NCBI GenBank assembly: GCA_024234955.1
Contig: JACKNK010000006.1
Span: forward strand, 212,616-276,615
Length of the DNA: 64,000 nucleotides
Reading direction: 5' to 3'
Source: Gammaproteobacteria bacterium
GTDB taxonomy: Bacteria > Pseudomonadota > Gammaproteobacteria > JACKNK01
Shown here one piece after another: positions 1-7,351 of the stretch (position 1 is its first letter; the number at the start of each line of letters is the position of its first letter). The notes under the pieces are model-generated. The model made no database searches and was not told where the DNA came from. It was given only the letters and a program-made list of their open reading frames with translations. The translations under genes and the position numbers were made by a program.

Positions 1-939
1 CTCCTCCGGGACATACACCCAGTGACGCCCGCCGGTGTGGTTCGCCTTGATGCCCAGACACAGCGCCCAGACCGAACTCCAGGAAAGACGGTCGCAGGCC
101 GCGCGCACCGGTTCGGGCAGGTCGGCGATCAAGGCGCACAGCACGGGCAGCGGCAAGGTGCTGATCAGGGTTTGATAGTCGGTTTCCAGGCCGGTATCGA
201 AACCCACACGTCGATTCACCGCATCGATCCGCACCGCCTCGTGGGCATACTCGATGGGACCGGCATGTCGAGCCCAGGCCTCGCTGAGAATCTGGATGCC
301 GCCGTGGCGGGGATACTCAAAACGTGCGTTGTAGCCTGACGAGGCGTCGCGCAGGCCCAGCGCTCCGGCGACGACCTTGTCCAGCGGCGCTGGCGGCACG
401 AATCGGTTCATCCAGTCCGTGGTCATGGCGGACGGCGGCACGCCCCAGAGTTTGGTGTTGTACGGAATCATGAAATGGCGCGCGATCCCGTTGCCGACAC
501 TGTGACGAATCCAGGTTTCAAAATCGGGGGCGTCGCGCTCCGGGGTGCGTTCCGGGGCGCGGTCCTGGTCGCGCGCCGCGATATAGCCGAGCAGGCATTC
601 ATTCACCACGGGTAAAGGCAGGCCGTACAGATTGGTCTGGAACGGGTACGGCGTATACACGCGGTGCGAGTGGATCCAGGCATCTCGGGTAACGGTGGTC
701 AGCTCGCCGGGCAGCCACTCGTTCACCTGCGCGGCGATCTTGGGGTCGCGGAAATGCAGAAAATGGCCGGTGTAATCGAAGCGGTAGGCGCCGTTCTGTT
801 TGCTGCGCACCAAGCCCCCTGGCGTGGTCTCCTTTTCGAACAGGGCGACATTCGGGTGTTTGCCCCGCCGGAGGTGATAGGCAGCGCTCATCCCGGTCAG
901 GCCCGCCCCCAATATCACGACGCGATCCGGGCGACTCAT
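1..939 (-). CDS. FAD/NAD(P)-binding amine oxidase-like protein (C-terminus beyond window)
   Basis: The ATG lies at 939-937 and the frame stays open for 313 codons to the window edge, so the C-terminus is missing. The N-terminus reads VVILGAGLTGMSAAYHL, a Rossmann GxGxxG dinucleotide-binding loop, followed by an acidic ribose-binding end (ALFEKE) and then GGLVRS. This is the layout of the protoporphyrinogen-oxidase / UDP-galactopyranose-mutase / amine-oxidase superfamily. A later stretch (IPYNTKLWGVPP) resembles NAD(P)-binding oxidoreductases of polysaccharide loci. The start overlaps the stop of the flippase-like gene upstream (ATGA), so the two are probably co-translated. A role in lipid, polysaccharide or glycan modification is inferred from that pairing; the substrate cannot be named. 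Confidence 0.8.
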   Translation of the reverse strand, partial: MSRPDRVVILGAGLTGMSAAYHLRRGKHPNVALFEKETTPGGLVRSKQNGAYRFDYTGHFLHFRDPKIAAQVNEWLPGELTTVTRDAWIHSHRVYTPYPFQTNLYGLPLPVVNECLLGYIAARDQDRAPERTPERDAPDFETWIRHSVGNGIARHFMIPYNTKLWGVPPSAMTTDWMNRFVPPAPLDKVVAGALGLRDASSGYNARFEYPRHGGIQILSEAWARHAGPIEYAHEAVRIDAVNRRVGFDTGLETDYQTLISTLPLPVLCALIADLPEPVRAACDRLSWSSVWALCLGIKANHTGGRHWVYVPEE

Positions 940-1988
940 TTCGACGCGGGCCCCACCTCGTCGCCATGCAGCCGATTCAATGAGAAGCCCCCGACAATCA
1001 GATAGACAAGCCCGACCACGGTGATGGGTACGAAAAACGCGACATGCACCAGCAGCGAATAGGCGATGGCCGTCTCGCTGCCGACATGGAACAAGGCAAG
1101 CGACTCGACCGTGGCGAGCTGTACCGCACCGATGTATCCAGGCGCCTGTGGCACCAGACAGGCGATATTCACCACAACCATGACGAATAACGCACTGTGC
1201 AACGGGATTTCCTGATCCAGGCCCAACGCCACCAGGACCATGAGATACATGCAGGCCTCAAAAATCCAGCGCAGATAAACCAACACCACGAGGCGAAACG
1301 ACAGATGCGGTTGATCGGGCGTATTGGCCCCGATCAGGAAGCTGCTCAGATACCAGATGAGGTGATTGGCCACACGCGGCGACTGCGGCGCAATCCAGCG
1401 TTCGATCAAGCCGCGTCGGAGCGCGTGCGAACGCCTGAGTACCATCAGGCCTAGGGAAAACAGCAACATTCCCAGCAACAACCATTCGGATGCGTGCTTC
1501 AGCCATGTCGGATAGGGCAATACCAAGGTAATCACCAAGGCGACCGACAGCAGTGCATAGGCGTCGAGCAAGCGCTCAATCACAATGGAACCTAATGCGG
1601 TGGTCTTGCTGACAGGCTCACGCTCCCCGACCACATATGCCCGTGCGAACTCACCCAGTCGGGCAGGCAACAAATTGTTCGCCATATAACCGATCGCCAC
1701 GGGCGAAAACAGGCGAACAACAGGGATCGTCGCACTCGGCATCAAGAGAATTCGCCAACCTGCGGCACGCGCCACAAACCCAAGCAGACCCACCAAAGCA
1801 CCGCCGAAAAACCAGCCCCAATCCGCCTGACGCAAGACCGCCCAGGTTTCTGCCCAGGAGATGTCGCGAAATGCAAGGTAACTGAAAACGACGCTCACGC
1901 TGATCGCAAGCAAGGTCGAAATGAAACGTCGCACGCTGGGAGTCATGATGCCTATTCGCAAAAAATCGCCCGCCGGTTTATGCCGCAT
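936..1988 (-). CDS. Lysylphosphatidylglycerol synthase TM-region / UPF0104 (YbhN-like) integral membrane protein
   Basis: A 350-residue polytopic protein with about eight hydrophobic segments. It contains the pattern ARLGEFARAYVVGEREPVS, typical of the UPF0104/YbhN family of flippase-like membrane proteins homologous to the MprF membrane domain. A second in-frame ATG at 1946 (MTPSVRRF) fits family N-termini better, and neither start has a strong Shine-Dalgarno sequence, so the true start may be 1946. The stop overlaps the start of the downstream FAD oxidoreductase by 4 bp. Family members are thought to move lipids or lipid-linked intermediates across the inner membrane. The exact substrate is unknown. 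Confidence 0.8.
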   Translation of the reverse strand: MRHKPAGDFLRIGIMTPSVRRFISTLLAISVSVVFSYLAFRDISWAETWAVLRQADWGWFFGGALVGLLGFVARAAGWRILLMPSATIPVVRLFSPVAIGYMANNLLPARLGEFARAYVVGEREPVSKTTALGSIVIERLLDAYALLSVALVITLVLPYPTWLKHASEWLLLGMLLFSLGLMVLRRSHALRRGLIERWIAPQSPRVANHLIWYLSSFLIGANTPDQPHLSFRLVVLVYLRWIFEACMYLMVLVALGLDQEIPLHSALFVMVVVNIACLVPQAPGYIGAVQLATVESLALFHVGSETAIAYSLLVHVAFFVPITVVGLVYLIVGGFSLNRLHGDEVGPASK

Positions 1989-2058
1989 CGGGGTATGGGG
2001 GGAGCGTAGCTAGCGCATCGAACAGGGTCAAAACCTGTGTGCTGATTTCGTCGGGTGC

Positions 2059-2083
2059 ATCAGCAAACGCTGATCGGTATAAT
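2059..2083 (+). promoter_or_regulatory. Candidate promoter with dyad operator upstream of dihaem cytochrome c
   Basis: A perfect -10 hexamer TATAAT sits at 2078-2083. Immediately upstream, ATCAGC-AAAC-GCTGAT (2059-2074) is a perfect 6-bp dyad lying where RNA polymerase spans the spacer. No good -35 hexamer is seen 16-19 bp upstream, consistent with an activator-dependent promoter. The predicted leader before the GTG start at 2188 is about 100 nt. The dyad could be an operator; no regulator is encoded next to it. Confidence 0.45.
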
Positions 2084-2187
2084 CCGAACGTTTTTCCGCC
2101 CGATTTCCATCAACCACGTTTTTAACTATTGCCACTTGGACCGCATTTCCGGTCTCACAGTTCGGCGCTTTTGCAAGGGGGTTCCGC

Positions 2188-3165
2188 GTGAGCGATCACG
2201 ACAGCAGTTTCTTCAAGACCTTCGTCGGCGTACTCGGCTTTCTGGTTGTTCTCGCCTTCGTCATCTTCTTTGTTGCTCAGTACGTCATCGACAAGTCCGG
2301 CATCAACGACAACGCCGAAACCCAGTCGATCCGTGATGAAGCCATCGCCAAGCGCATCGCACCGGAAGGCAAGGTTCGCATGATGGGCGACGCCGAGATC
2401 GCCAGCGCCTCCGCCGGTGCCGCCTCCGCCGGTCCGAAGAGCGCCAAGGACATCGTCGCCGCGACCTGCGCCGGCTGTCATGGTTCGGGCGTGCTGGGTG
2501 CGCCGAAGATTGGCGACAAGGCGTCCTGGGACGCGCGTTATGCAGGCGGTCTGGATGCGCTGGTCGCCTCCGCGATCGCCGGCAAGGGTGCGATGCCCCC
2601 GCGCGGTGGCAATGCCTCGCTGTCCGACGAAGAAGTCCGCGCGGCCATCGAGCAGATGCTGGCCGATTCGGGGCTTGACGTCAGCGTGTCCGACCTGACC
2701 GCCGGTGCTGCGGCCTCCGAAGCGGCCCCGACTGCGACGTCGGATGCGGCGCCCGTTGCCGAAGCGGAAACTGCGGCCAACCCGGTTGCGGCGGCCACTG
2801 AAGCGGTGACCCATGCCGCCAGCGCGATGGCCGACTCCGCCGCTGCGGTCGCCGGTAGCGTCGCGGACGCTGCCGGTAACGCAGCGACAGCGGTCAGCGA
2901 AGCGGTTGCTCCGGCAGCCGACAGTGCGCGCGGCAAAGAGGTTTACGGCATGGCTTGTGTCGCTTGTCATGCCGTCGGTGTTGCCGGTGCCCCGCGTCTT
3001 GGCGACAAGGCCAGCTGGTCCGCACGCATTGCTCAGGGCATCGACACCCTGCACACGCATGCCCTGAAGGGCTTCCGTGGCATGCCGCCGAAGGGAGGCC
3101 GCATGGACCTGAGCGATTCGGACGTCGCCGCAGCGGTCGATTACATGGTCTCGCAGGCCCAGTAA
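2188..3165 (+). CDS. Membrane-anchored dihaem cytochrome c (two cytochrome-c5-like domains)
   Basis: This is a 325-residue protein starting at GTG, preceded by a strong AAGGGGG ribosome-binding site. Residues about 10-31 form one transmembrane anchor. Two homologous class I haem domains follow: CAGCH at residues 94-98 and CVACH at 257-261. Each is followed by GAPxxGDKASW and a methionine-ligand motif (MPPRGG, MPPKGG), as in the cytochrome c5 family. The domains are joined by an Ala-rich linker of about 90 residues with Glu/Ala and Thr/Ala repeats. It probably shuttles electrons in the periplasm to a terminal oxidase or reductase. The redox partner is not encoded alongside. It is a single-gene unit with a terminator immediately downstream. 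Confidence 0.88.
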   Translation: MSDHDSSFFKTFVGVLGFLVVLAFVIFFVAQYVIDKSGINDNAETQSIRDEAIAKRIAPEGKVRMMGDAEIASASAGAASAGPKSAKDIVAATCAGCHGSGVLGAPKIGDKASWDARYAGGLDALVASAIAGKGAMPPRGGNASLSDEEVRAAIEQMLADSGLDVSVSDLTAGAAASEAAPTATSDAAPVAEAETAANPVAAATEAVTHAASAMADSAAAVAGSVADAAGNAATAVSEAVAPAADSARGKEVYGMACVACHAVGVAGAPRLGDKASWSARIAQGIDTLHTHALKGFRGMPPKGGRMDLSDSDVAAAVDYMVSQAQ

Positions 3166-3174
3166 TCCCTTGAA

Positions 3175-3203
3175 TTGACCGATGGCGTGACGCCATCGGT
3201 CAA
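3175..3203. repeat. Perfect 13-bp inverted repeat with 3-nt centre
   Basis: TTGACCGATGGCG-TGA-CGCCATCGGTCAA lies 9 bp after the cytochrome c stop codon. It has no U-tract, and a conventional terminator follows 10 bp later. It may protect the mRNA 3' end, act as part of a tandem terminator, or be a copy of a dispersed REP-like element. No second copy was recognised in this window by eye. Confidence 0.75.
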
Positions 3204-3213
3204 ACGCTTCATG

Positions 3214-3251
3214 AAAAGCCCCATGCCGGATTCCGGTGTGGGGCTTTTTTT
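3214..3251 (+). terminator. Rho-independent terminator of the dihaem cytochrome gene
   Basis: The stem AAAAGCCCCA (3214-3223) pairs with TGGGGCTTTT (3239-3248) across a 15-nt loop that itself contains CCGG-A-TTCCGG. A run of seven T residues ends at 3251. This is the strongest terminator-like structure in the left part of the window. Confidence 0.9.
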
Positions 3252-3281
3252 AATGTCGCCTTATCACGAAGGCATTCCCGT

Positions 3282-3536
3282 ATGAATCCGAGCACCCTGA
3301 TCGGCTTCGCAGCCGCGACACTCACCACGCTGGCGTTTCTGCCCCAGGTATTGCATACCCTGAAATCGCGGGACACCAAAGGCCTGTCGTTGGCCATGTA
3401 CGGCGCCTTCAGCGCCGGCGTGTTTCTCTGGCTGATCTATGGCGTGATGCTCCGGGAGTGGCCCATCATCATTGCCAACGGCATCACCTTCCTGCTGGCC
3501 ATGTCGGTGCTGGTTCTCAAGCTCCGCCACGGCTGA
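3282..3536 (+). CDS. SemiSWEET-family sugar transporter
   Basis: An 84-residue protein with three predicted transmembrane helices and the PQ-loop motif in helix 1 (FLPQVLHTLKSRDTKGLS). Length and motif match bacterial SemiSWEETs, which dimerise to form a transport pore for sugars. The substrate cannot be deduced. It lies downstream of the cytochrome terminator and converges with the DUF2939 gene 3 bp away, so it is probably transcribed alone. No sugar-metabolism gene is adjacent. Confidence 0.85.
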   Translation: MNPSTLIGFAAATLTTLAFLPQVLHTLKSRDTKGLSLAMYGAFSAGVFLWLIYGVMLREWPIIIANGITFLLAMSVLVLKLRHG

Positions 3537-3539
3537 AGC

Positions 3540-4019
3540 TCAGCCCGGATAGATCGCCACCACGCGCCACTGCCAATCGGCAAACCCGAGGCGAAAATGC
3601 AGCGGGTTTCTGCCCAATTCGCCGACACGCACCATGAATCGATTCCAGTTATCGAAGAAGGCGTAATCGATCCGACCGACGAGGGGGGGAAACTGCCCTT
3701 TTCGCGCCTCAGCGCCGGCAAGCTGGCCGCGCACCCAGTCCACATCGACCACGGTATCGACGGCACTCTCACCCAAACGCTTGGCGCCCGCCCGGAGCAT
3801 GCTGGAAATGGGGTCATCCCCCTGTCCGATGGCGGAGTTGGCCCGTTGTTCTATGCGGGTGCGCTGATCTTCCTTGACCGTTGCGATGTCGATCAACGCG
3901 GCCAGTGTGGCCTTGTCATTCGCTTGCAGGGCCTGATCCAGGCGGTAAATCTGGGCATAGGGATAGGCCACCCAGAGGATGGCGGCGATAAGGATCAGGG
4001 AGGACAGCAGTTTCTTCAT
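3540..4019 (-). CDS. DUF2939 family protein
   Basis: A 159-residue protein with an N-terminal hydrophobic segment (LLSSLILIAAILWVAYPY) that anchors or exports it. The following soluble region matches the DUF2939 pattern: a Tyr-rich juxtamembrane segment with LDQALQANDKATLAALID, and later RIDYAFFDNWNRFMVR. The function of the family is unknown. It follows the PEP-CTERM protein gene on the same strand and overlaps its stop by 4 bp (4016-4019), so the two are probably co-transcribed. Confidence 0.75.
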   Translation of the reverse strand: MKKLLSSLILIAAILWVAYPYAQIYRLDQALQANDKATLAALIDIATVKEDQRTRIEQRANSAIGQGDDPISSMLRAGAKRLGESAVDTVVDVDWVRGQLAGAEARKGQFPPLVGRIDYAFFDNWNRFMVRVGELGRNPLHFRLGFADWQWRVVAIYPG

Positions 4020-5044
4020 GTGACTCGTCGCAGTAAGGGAATGGTGGCCGACAACATCAGCAACAAGGTTGCCGGCTCGGGAATGGGCATTTCAACGCTG
4101 TTGATCGCGGCGACCACCGCACCGGCGGCGGCAATCCGGTTGTTGGTGTCGAAGCGGATGCTCTGTTCCATCTCGATATGCACGAAATCGGCGCCCAGGG
4201 ACCGGGTGTAATCCCCCTGCACATTGGTGGTCGCGCCGAGGCCGGCGAAGTCCTGTCCATCGACTGAACCGTTGATGGCCTGGTTCAGCACATCATTTAC
4301 GTCAAGCGTGTTGTAGCCGTAGGTCACCAGTCCCGCCGCTTCGAGAAACGCATCGACGGCGAGCATACCGCTGCTAACGCTGCCGTCGCCCGCCGTGACC
4401 ACGGCATCGGTATCGGCGGGCATGATCGGATGATTGTCCAGGTTGAAACCGTGTATCTGCCAGGCGTCGCGTTCCCCGGCCCCGGTCCACGCTTCATGCA
4501 CTTCCTGAAAGATCGATTCGGTCAGGTGGGCCACATCGGCGGTCCCGACACCGTTGGCATTGCGGTGCGCGCCCGCCATCAGGAACCCTGCCGCGTTCAC
4601 ATCCCGGTAGATGCTGGCGGCGATTTCCCAGCTGTTGGTGTCAAAGCGCGGGTGCGGCGCCTCGATCAGGACCTGGACATCGGCGCCGGTGTTGAAAAAG
4701 TACGATCCCCAGCCACGGGTCTGCTGATCGTTGACCAGTTGCTCACGCAGGCCGAGATACGTGTTCCCGGTGTTGCTGTCGGTGAATTCAACGACTTCGT
4801 AGTCCAGGGCGGCGGCCTGCGCATCCGCCGAGACCGTATCGCCACTGGCGATGCTGTTGGCGAGACTGCGAAAGGCGCTGCGTTGGGCCAGATCCGGCGC
4901 CACATACAGATTGCTCCCGGAGACGAAACTGAGGTTCTTGAGGCGCTCGACTTCATCAATGAAGCTGCCGCTCTCGATGAGCATGGCCTGGGCCTGACTG
5001 CCCATGAACAAAATACCGGCGGCGACCAATCTTTCCAGACGCAT
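4016..5044 (-). CDS. Exported PEP-CTERM protein, possible metal-dependent hydrolase
   Basis: I place the start at ATG 5044 (MRLERL), giving 342 residues. The frame stays open upstream to 6100 but that part is antisense to the M61 peptidase; ATG 5104 is an alternative start. Residues 1-20 form a signal peptide ending SQAQA. Residues 319-342 are a PEP-CTERM sorting signal: PIPEPATLLLML, a hydrophobic stretch, then RR. The body has clustered His and acidic motifs: IEAPHPRFD (H131), AGAHR (H160), DVAH (H173), VHEAW (H183), QIHGF (H198), FVHIEME (H289). Their layout recalls zinc amidohydrolases of the N-formylglutamate-amidohydrolase type; that is inference. It would be secreted and processed by an exosortase encoded elsewhere. 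Confidence 0.72.
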   Translation of the reverse strand: MRLERLVAAGILFMGSQAQAMLIESGSFIDEVERLKNLSFVSGSNLYVAPDLAQRSAFRSLANSIASGDTVSADAQAAALDYEVVEFTDSNTGNTYLGLREQLVNDQQTRGWGSYFFNTGADVQVLIEAPHPRFDTNSWEIAASIYRDVNAAGFLMAGAHRNANGVGTADVAHLTESIFQEVHEAWTGAGERDAWQIHGFNLDNHPIMPADTDAVVTAGDGSVSSGMLAVDAFLEAAGLVTYGYNTLDVNDVLNQAINGSVDGQDFAGLGATTNVQGDYTRSLGADFVHIEMEQSIRFDTNNRIAAAGAVVAAINSVEMPIPEPATLLLMLSATIPLLRRVT

Positions 5045-5110
5045 TAGAAACCGAGCCCAACCTGTCAAACACAGGCCAAATACCAGAGCGGCGCAGATTA
5101 TCATGCCACC

Positions 5111-6925
5111 ATGAACAGCCCGACCATCGTTTACCGCATCCACCCCGTCGATCCGAAACTGCACACCTTCGAGATCGTGCTCGAAATCGCCTCTCCCGAC
5201 CCCGCCGGTCAGCGTCTCAGCATGCCGGCCTGGATACCCGGGAGTTACATGATTCGCGACTTTGCGCGGAACGTGACTCAGCTCGCCGCCGAATCGGCCG
5301 GCCAGTCGGTGGCAACGCGCAAGCTCGACAAGCAGACCTGGATCTGCGATCCCTGCACCGGCCCGCTCACCATCCGTTATCAGGTCTATGCCTGGGATCT
5401 TTCGGTCCGTAGCGCACACCTGGACACCACCCACGCGTATTTCAACGGCAGTTCGGTGTTTCTCGCGGTTGACGGCCAGACGGACAAGCCGTGCGCGGTG
5501 GACATCCAGCCCCCGGCGCGGGATGCCGTGACCGAGGTTGCGCAATGGCAGGTCGCGACCAGCCTGCCTCGCGACGGCGCCGCAAAGCACGGCTTCGGCA
5601 GGTACCGGGCCGACGATTACGACGCGCTGATCGACCACCCGGTCGAGATCGGCAATCTCACCTTCCTCGCCTGGGAATCGCATGGCGTACCGCACGAGAT
5701 GGCGATATACGGTCGCCACGATGCCGATACCGACCGTCTGGCGGCAGACCTGAAACGCATCTGCGAAACCCATATCGATCTGTTCGGGCAACCCGCGCCG
5801 ATGGATTACTACCTGTTCCTGGTCATGGCGGTCGGCGACGGTGTCGGTGGGCTCGAGCATCGCGCCTCGACCAGCCTGATATGCCGTCGCGACGATTTGC
5901 CGCGACGGGGTGCCGCAGGGATCGACAAGGGTTATCGGGACTTCCTCGGCCTGTGCAGCCACGAGTATTTCCATACCTGGAACGTGAAACGCATCAAGCC
6001 GACGGTGTTTCTGCCCTACGACCTGTCGCAGGAAGTGCATACCCCATTGCTCTGGGCCTTCGAAGGCATCACCTCGTATTACGACGATCTCGGTCTGCAT
6101 CGTTCCGGACTCGTCGATACGGCTGACTATCTCGACCTTCTGGCCAAGACCTTGACCCGAGTTCAGCGCGCGACCGGTCGTCGCCGCCAGACCGTGACCG
6201 AATCGAGCTTCGATACCTGGACGCGCTTCTACAAACAGGATGAAAACGCTCCGAATGCCATCGTCAGTTACTACACCAAGGGCGCCCAGGTGGCCTTGGC
6301 GCTGGATCTGAAATTACGTCTCGAGAGCGACGGGGCCGCCACTCTCGACGACCTGATGCGTCGCCTTTGGCAAGACTTCGGCCAGCGGAGTCGCGGTGTG
6401 GGCGACGATGACATTCAGGCCCTTGCCAGCGAGCTGGCGGGGACCGATCTCAGCGCATTTTTCACCAAGGCCCTGCATTCCACCGACGACATCGAGCTCG
6501 CCGATCTGCTTGGTGAGTTCGGTGTCGATTGGGTGTTGCGTGCGGCCGCGAACGCCGATGACGCCGGCGGACGCATCCCGACCGCTTCGACACCGCGCGT
6601 CGTGCTTGGCGCCCGCATCGGGGAAGACCCCGTCGGGGCGCGTGTACTCAATGTGTATGAACACGGCGCAGCGCATCAAGCCGGGCTTTCAGCGGGTGAC
6701 GTGATCATTGCTGTGGATGGTCTGCGGGCCACCAGCAAAACCCTGGATGCGACGATCGCCCGGGGCGGCGAACGGCCGCGCACGATCAGCGCCTTTCGGC
6801 GCGATGAATTGATGAGTTTCACGTTGCGGCCCTTGCCCGCACCGCACGACACTATCGAACTGCGCCTGTCCGAGGCGACCGACGCCTCTCGCCGAGAGCG
6901 CCGCGCTTCATGGCTTCAAGACTGA
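5111..6925 (+). CDS. M61 family metallopeptidase with C-terminal PDZ domain
   Basis: This 604-residue protein carries the zinc-peptidase motif HEYFHTWNVKR, with the first His at about residue 284, and a third ligand candidate in AFEGITSYYDD (Glu about 318). That is the HExxH + E layout of glycyl-aminopeptidase family M61. A PDZ domain follows (about residues 490-580, with VNVYEHGAAHQAGLSAGDVI). No signal peptide is seen, so it is probably cytoplasmic. It is divergent from the PEP-CTERM gene, with 66 bp between the two starts, and convergent with the HopJ-like gene. Length and domain order match the proteobacterial family. Confidence 0.9.
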   Translation: MNSPTIVYRIHPVDPKLHTFEIVLEIASPDPAGQRLSMPAWIPGSYMIRDFARNVTQLAAESAGQSVATRKLDKQTWICDPCTGPLTIRYQVYAWDLSVRSAHLDTTHAYFNGSSVFLAVDGQTDKPCAVDIQPPARDAVTEVAQWQVATSLPRDGAAKHGFGRYRADDYDALIDHPVEIGNLTFLAWESHGVPHEMAIYGRHDADTDRLAADLKRICETHIDLFGQPAPMDYYLFLVMAVGDGVGGLEHRASTSLICRRDDLPRRGAAGIDKGYRDFLGLCSHEYFHTWNVKRIKPTVFLPYDLSQEVHTPLLWAFEGITSYYDDLGLHRSGLVDTADYLDLLAKTLTRVQRATGRRRQTVTESSFDTWTRFYKQDENAPNAIVSYYTKGAQVALALDLKLRLESDGAATLDDLMRRLWQDFGQRSRGVGDDDIQALASELAGTDLSAFFTKALHSTDDIELADLLGEFGVDWVLRAAANADDAGGRIPTASTPRVVLGARIGEDPVGARVLNVYEHGAAHQAGLSAGDVIIAVDGLRATSKTLDATIARGGERPRTISAFRRDELMSFTLRPLPAPHDTIELRLSEATDASRRERRASWLQD

Positions 6926-6942
6926 TCCGGTTGCCGGTCTTT

Positions 6943-6970
6943 TTGCGTCTCAATGTCCTTTGAGACGCAA
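6943..6970. terminator. Stem-loop between convergent genes
   Basis: TTGCGTCTCA (6943-6952) pairs perfectly with TGAGACGCAA (6961-6970) around an 8-nt loop. It lies just after the M61 stop and includes the last codons of the convergent HopJ-like gene. Neither strand has a clear U-tract after the stem, so termination efficiency is uncertain. Confidence 0.5.
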
Positions 6971-7312
6971 GGGCATGTCATCGAATTCAATGCCACCCCA
7001 GCCATAGGCCATGAAATTGCGGATATTGCGGTGATCGTTGCCGTCCGGGTCCGCGAGGACCGCCCGATAATGCTCCCCGAAAGCGGCCAGCACGGCTTCA
7101 TCGATGAGATTGTTGATCAGTCCGAAGGCAAACAACTTGCAGGCACCCTGATTCTGCCCGGCCGGGTTTTCCAGCAGGTCATCACCCAGGCCGCTGCGGA
7201 AGGCGCAGGGATGGTAGTCGTACAAGGCCTCGATCAGATTCAGCGTATCGGCAAACTCGACCTCTTCCTGGGCGAGACGCGCAATGAATTCGTCCAGTGC
7301 AATCGGGTTCAT
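6950..7312 (-). CDS. HopJ type III effector-like family protein
   Basis: The ATG at 7312 is chosen because GGAG lies 7 nt upstream; an earlier in-frame ATG at 7345 has no such site. The 120-residue product shows the family pattern FADTLNLIEALYDYHPCAF, followed by NPAGQNQGACKLFAFG and a C-terminal RNIRNFMAYGWGGIEF. Despite the family name, homologues are widespread in free-living proteobacteria without type III secretion and are small cytoplasmic proteins of unknown role. Its 3' end forms one arm of a stem-loop shared with the convergent M61 gene. Confidence 0.82.
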   Translation of the reverse strand: MNPIALDEFIARLAQEEVEFADTLNLIEALYDYHPCAFRSGLGDDLLENPAGQNQGACKLFAFGLINNLIDEAVLAAFGEHYRAVLADPDGNDHRNIRNFMAYGWGGIEFDDMPLRLKGH

Positions 7313-7351
7313 ATCGGAGCTCCGGGGCGTTGGGGCCGCGAGCATAGCCGC

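Noticed and set aside
5045..6100. Upstream extension of the PEP-CTERM protein frame on the minus strand
   Set aside because: It is antisense to the M61 peptidase, which has complete motifs. The signal peptide beginning at 5044 marks the real N-terminus.
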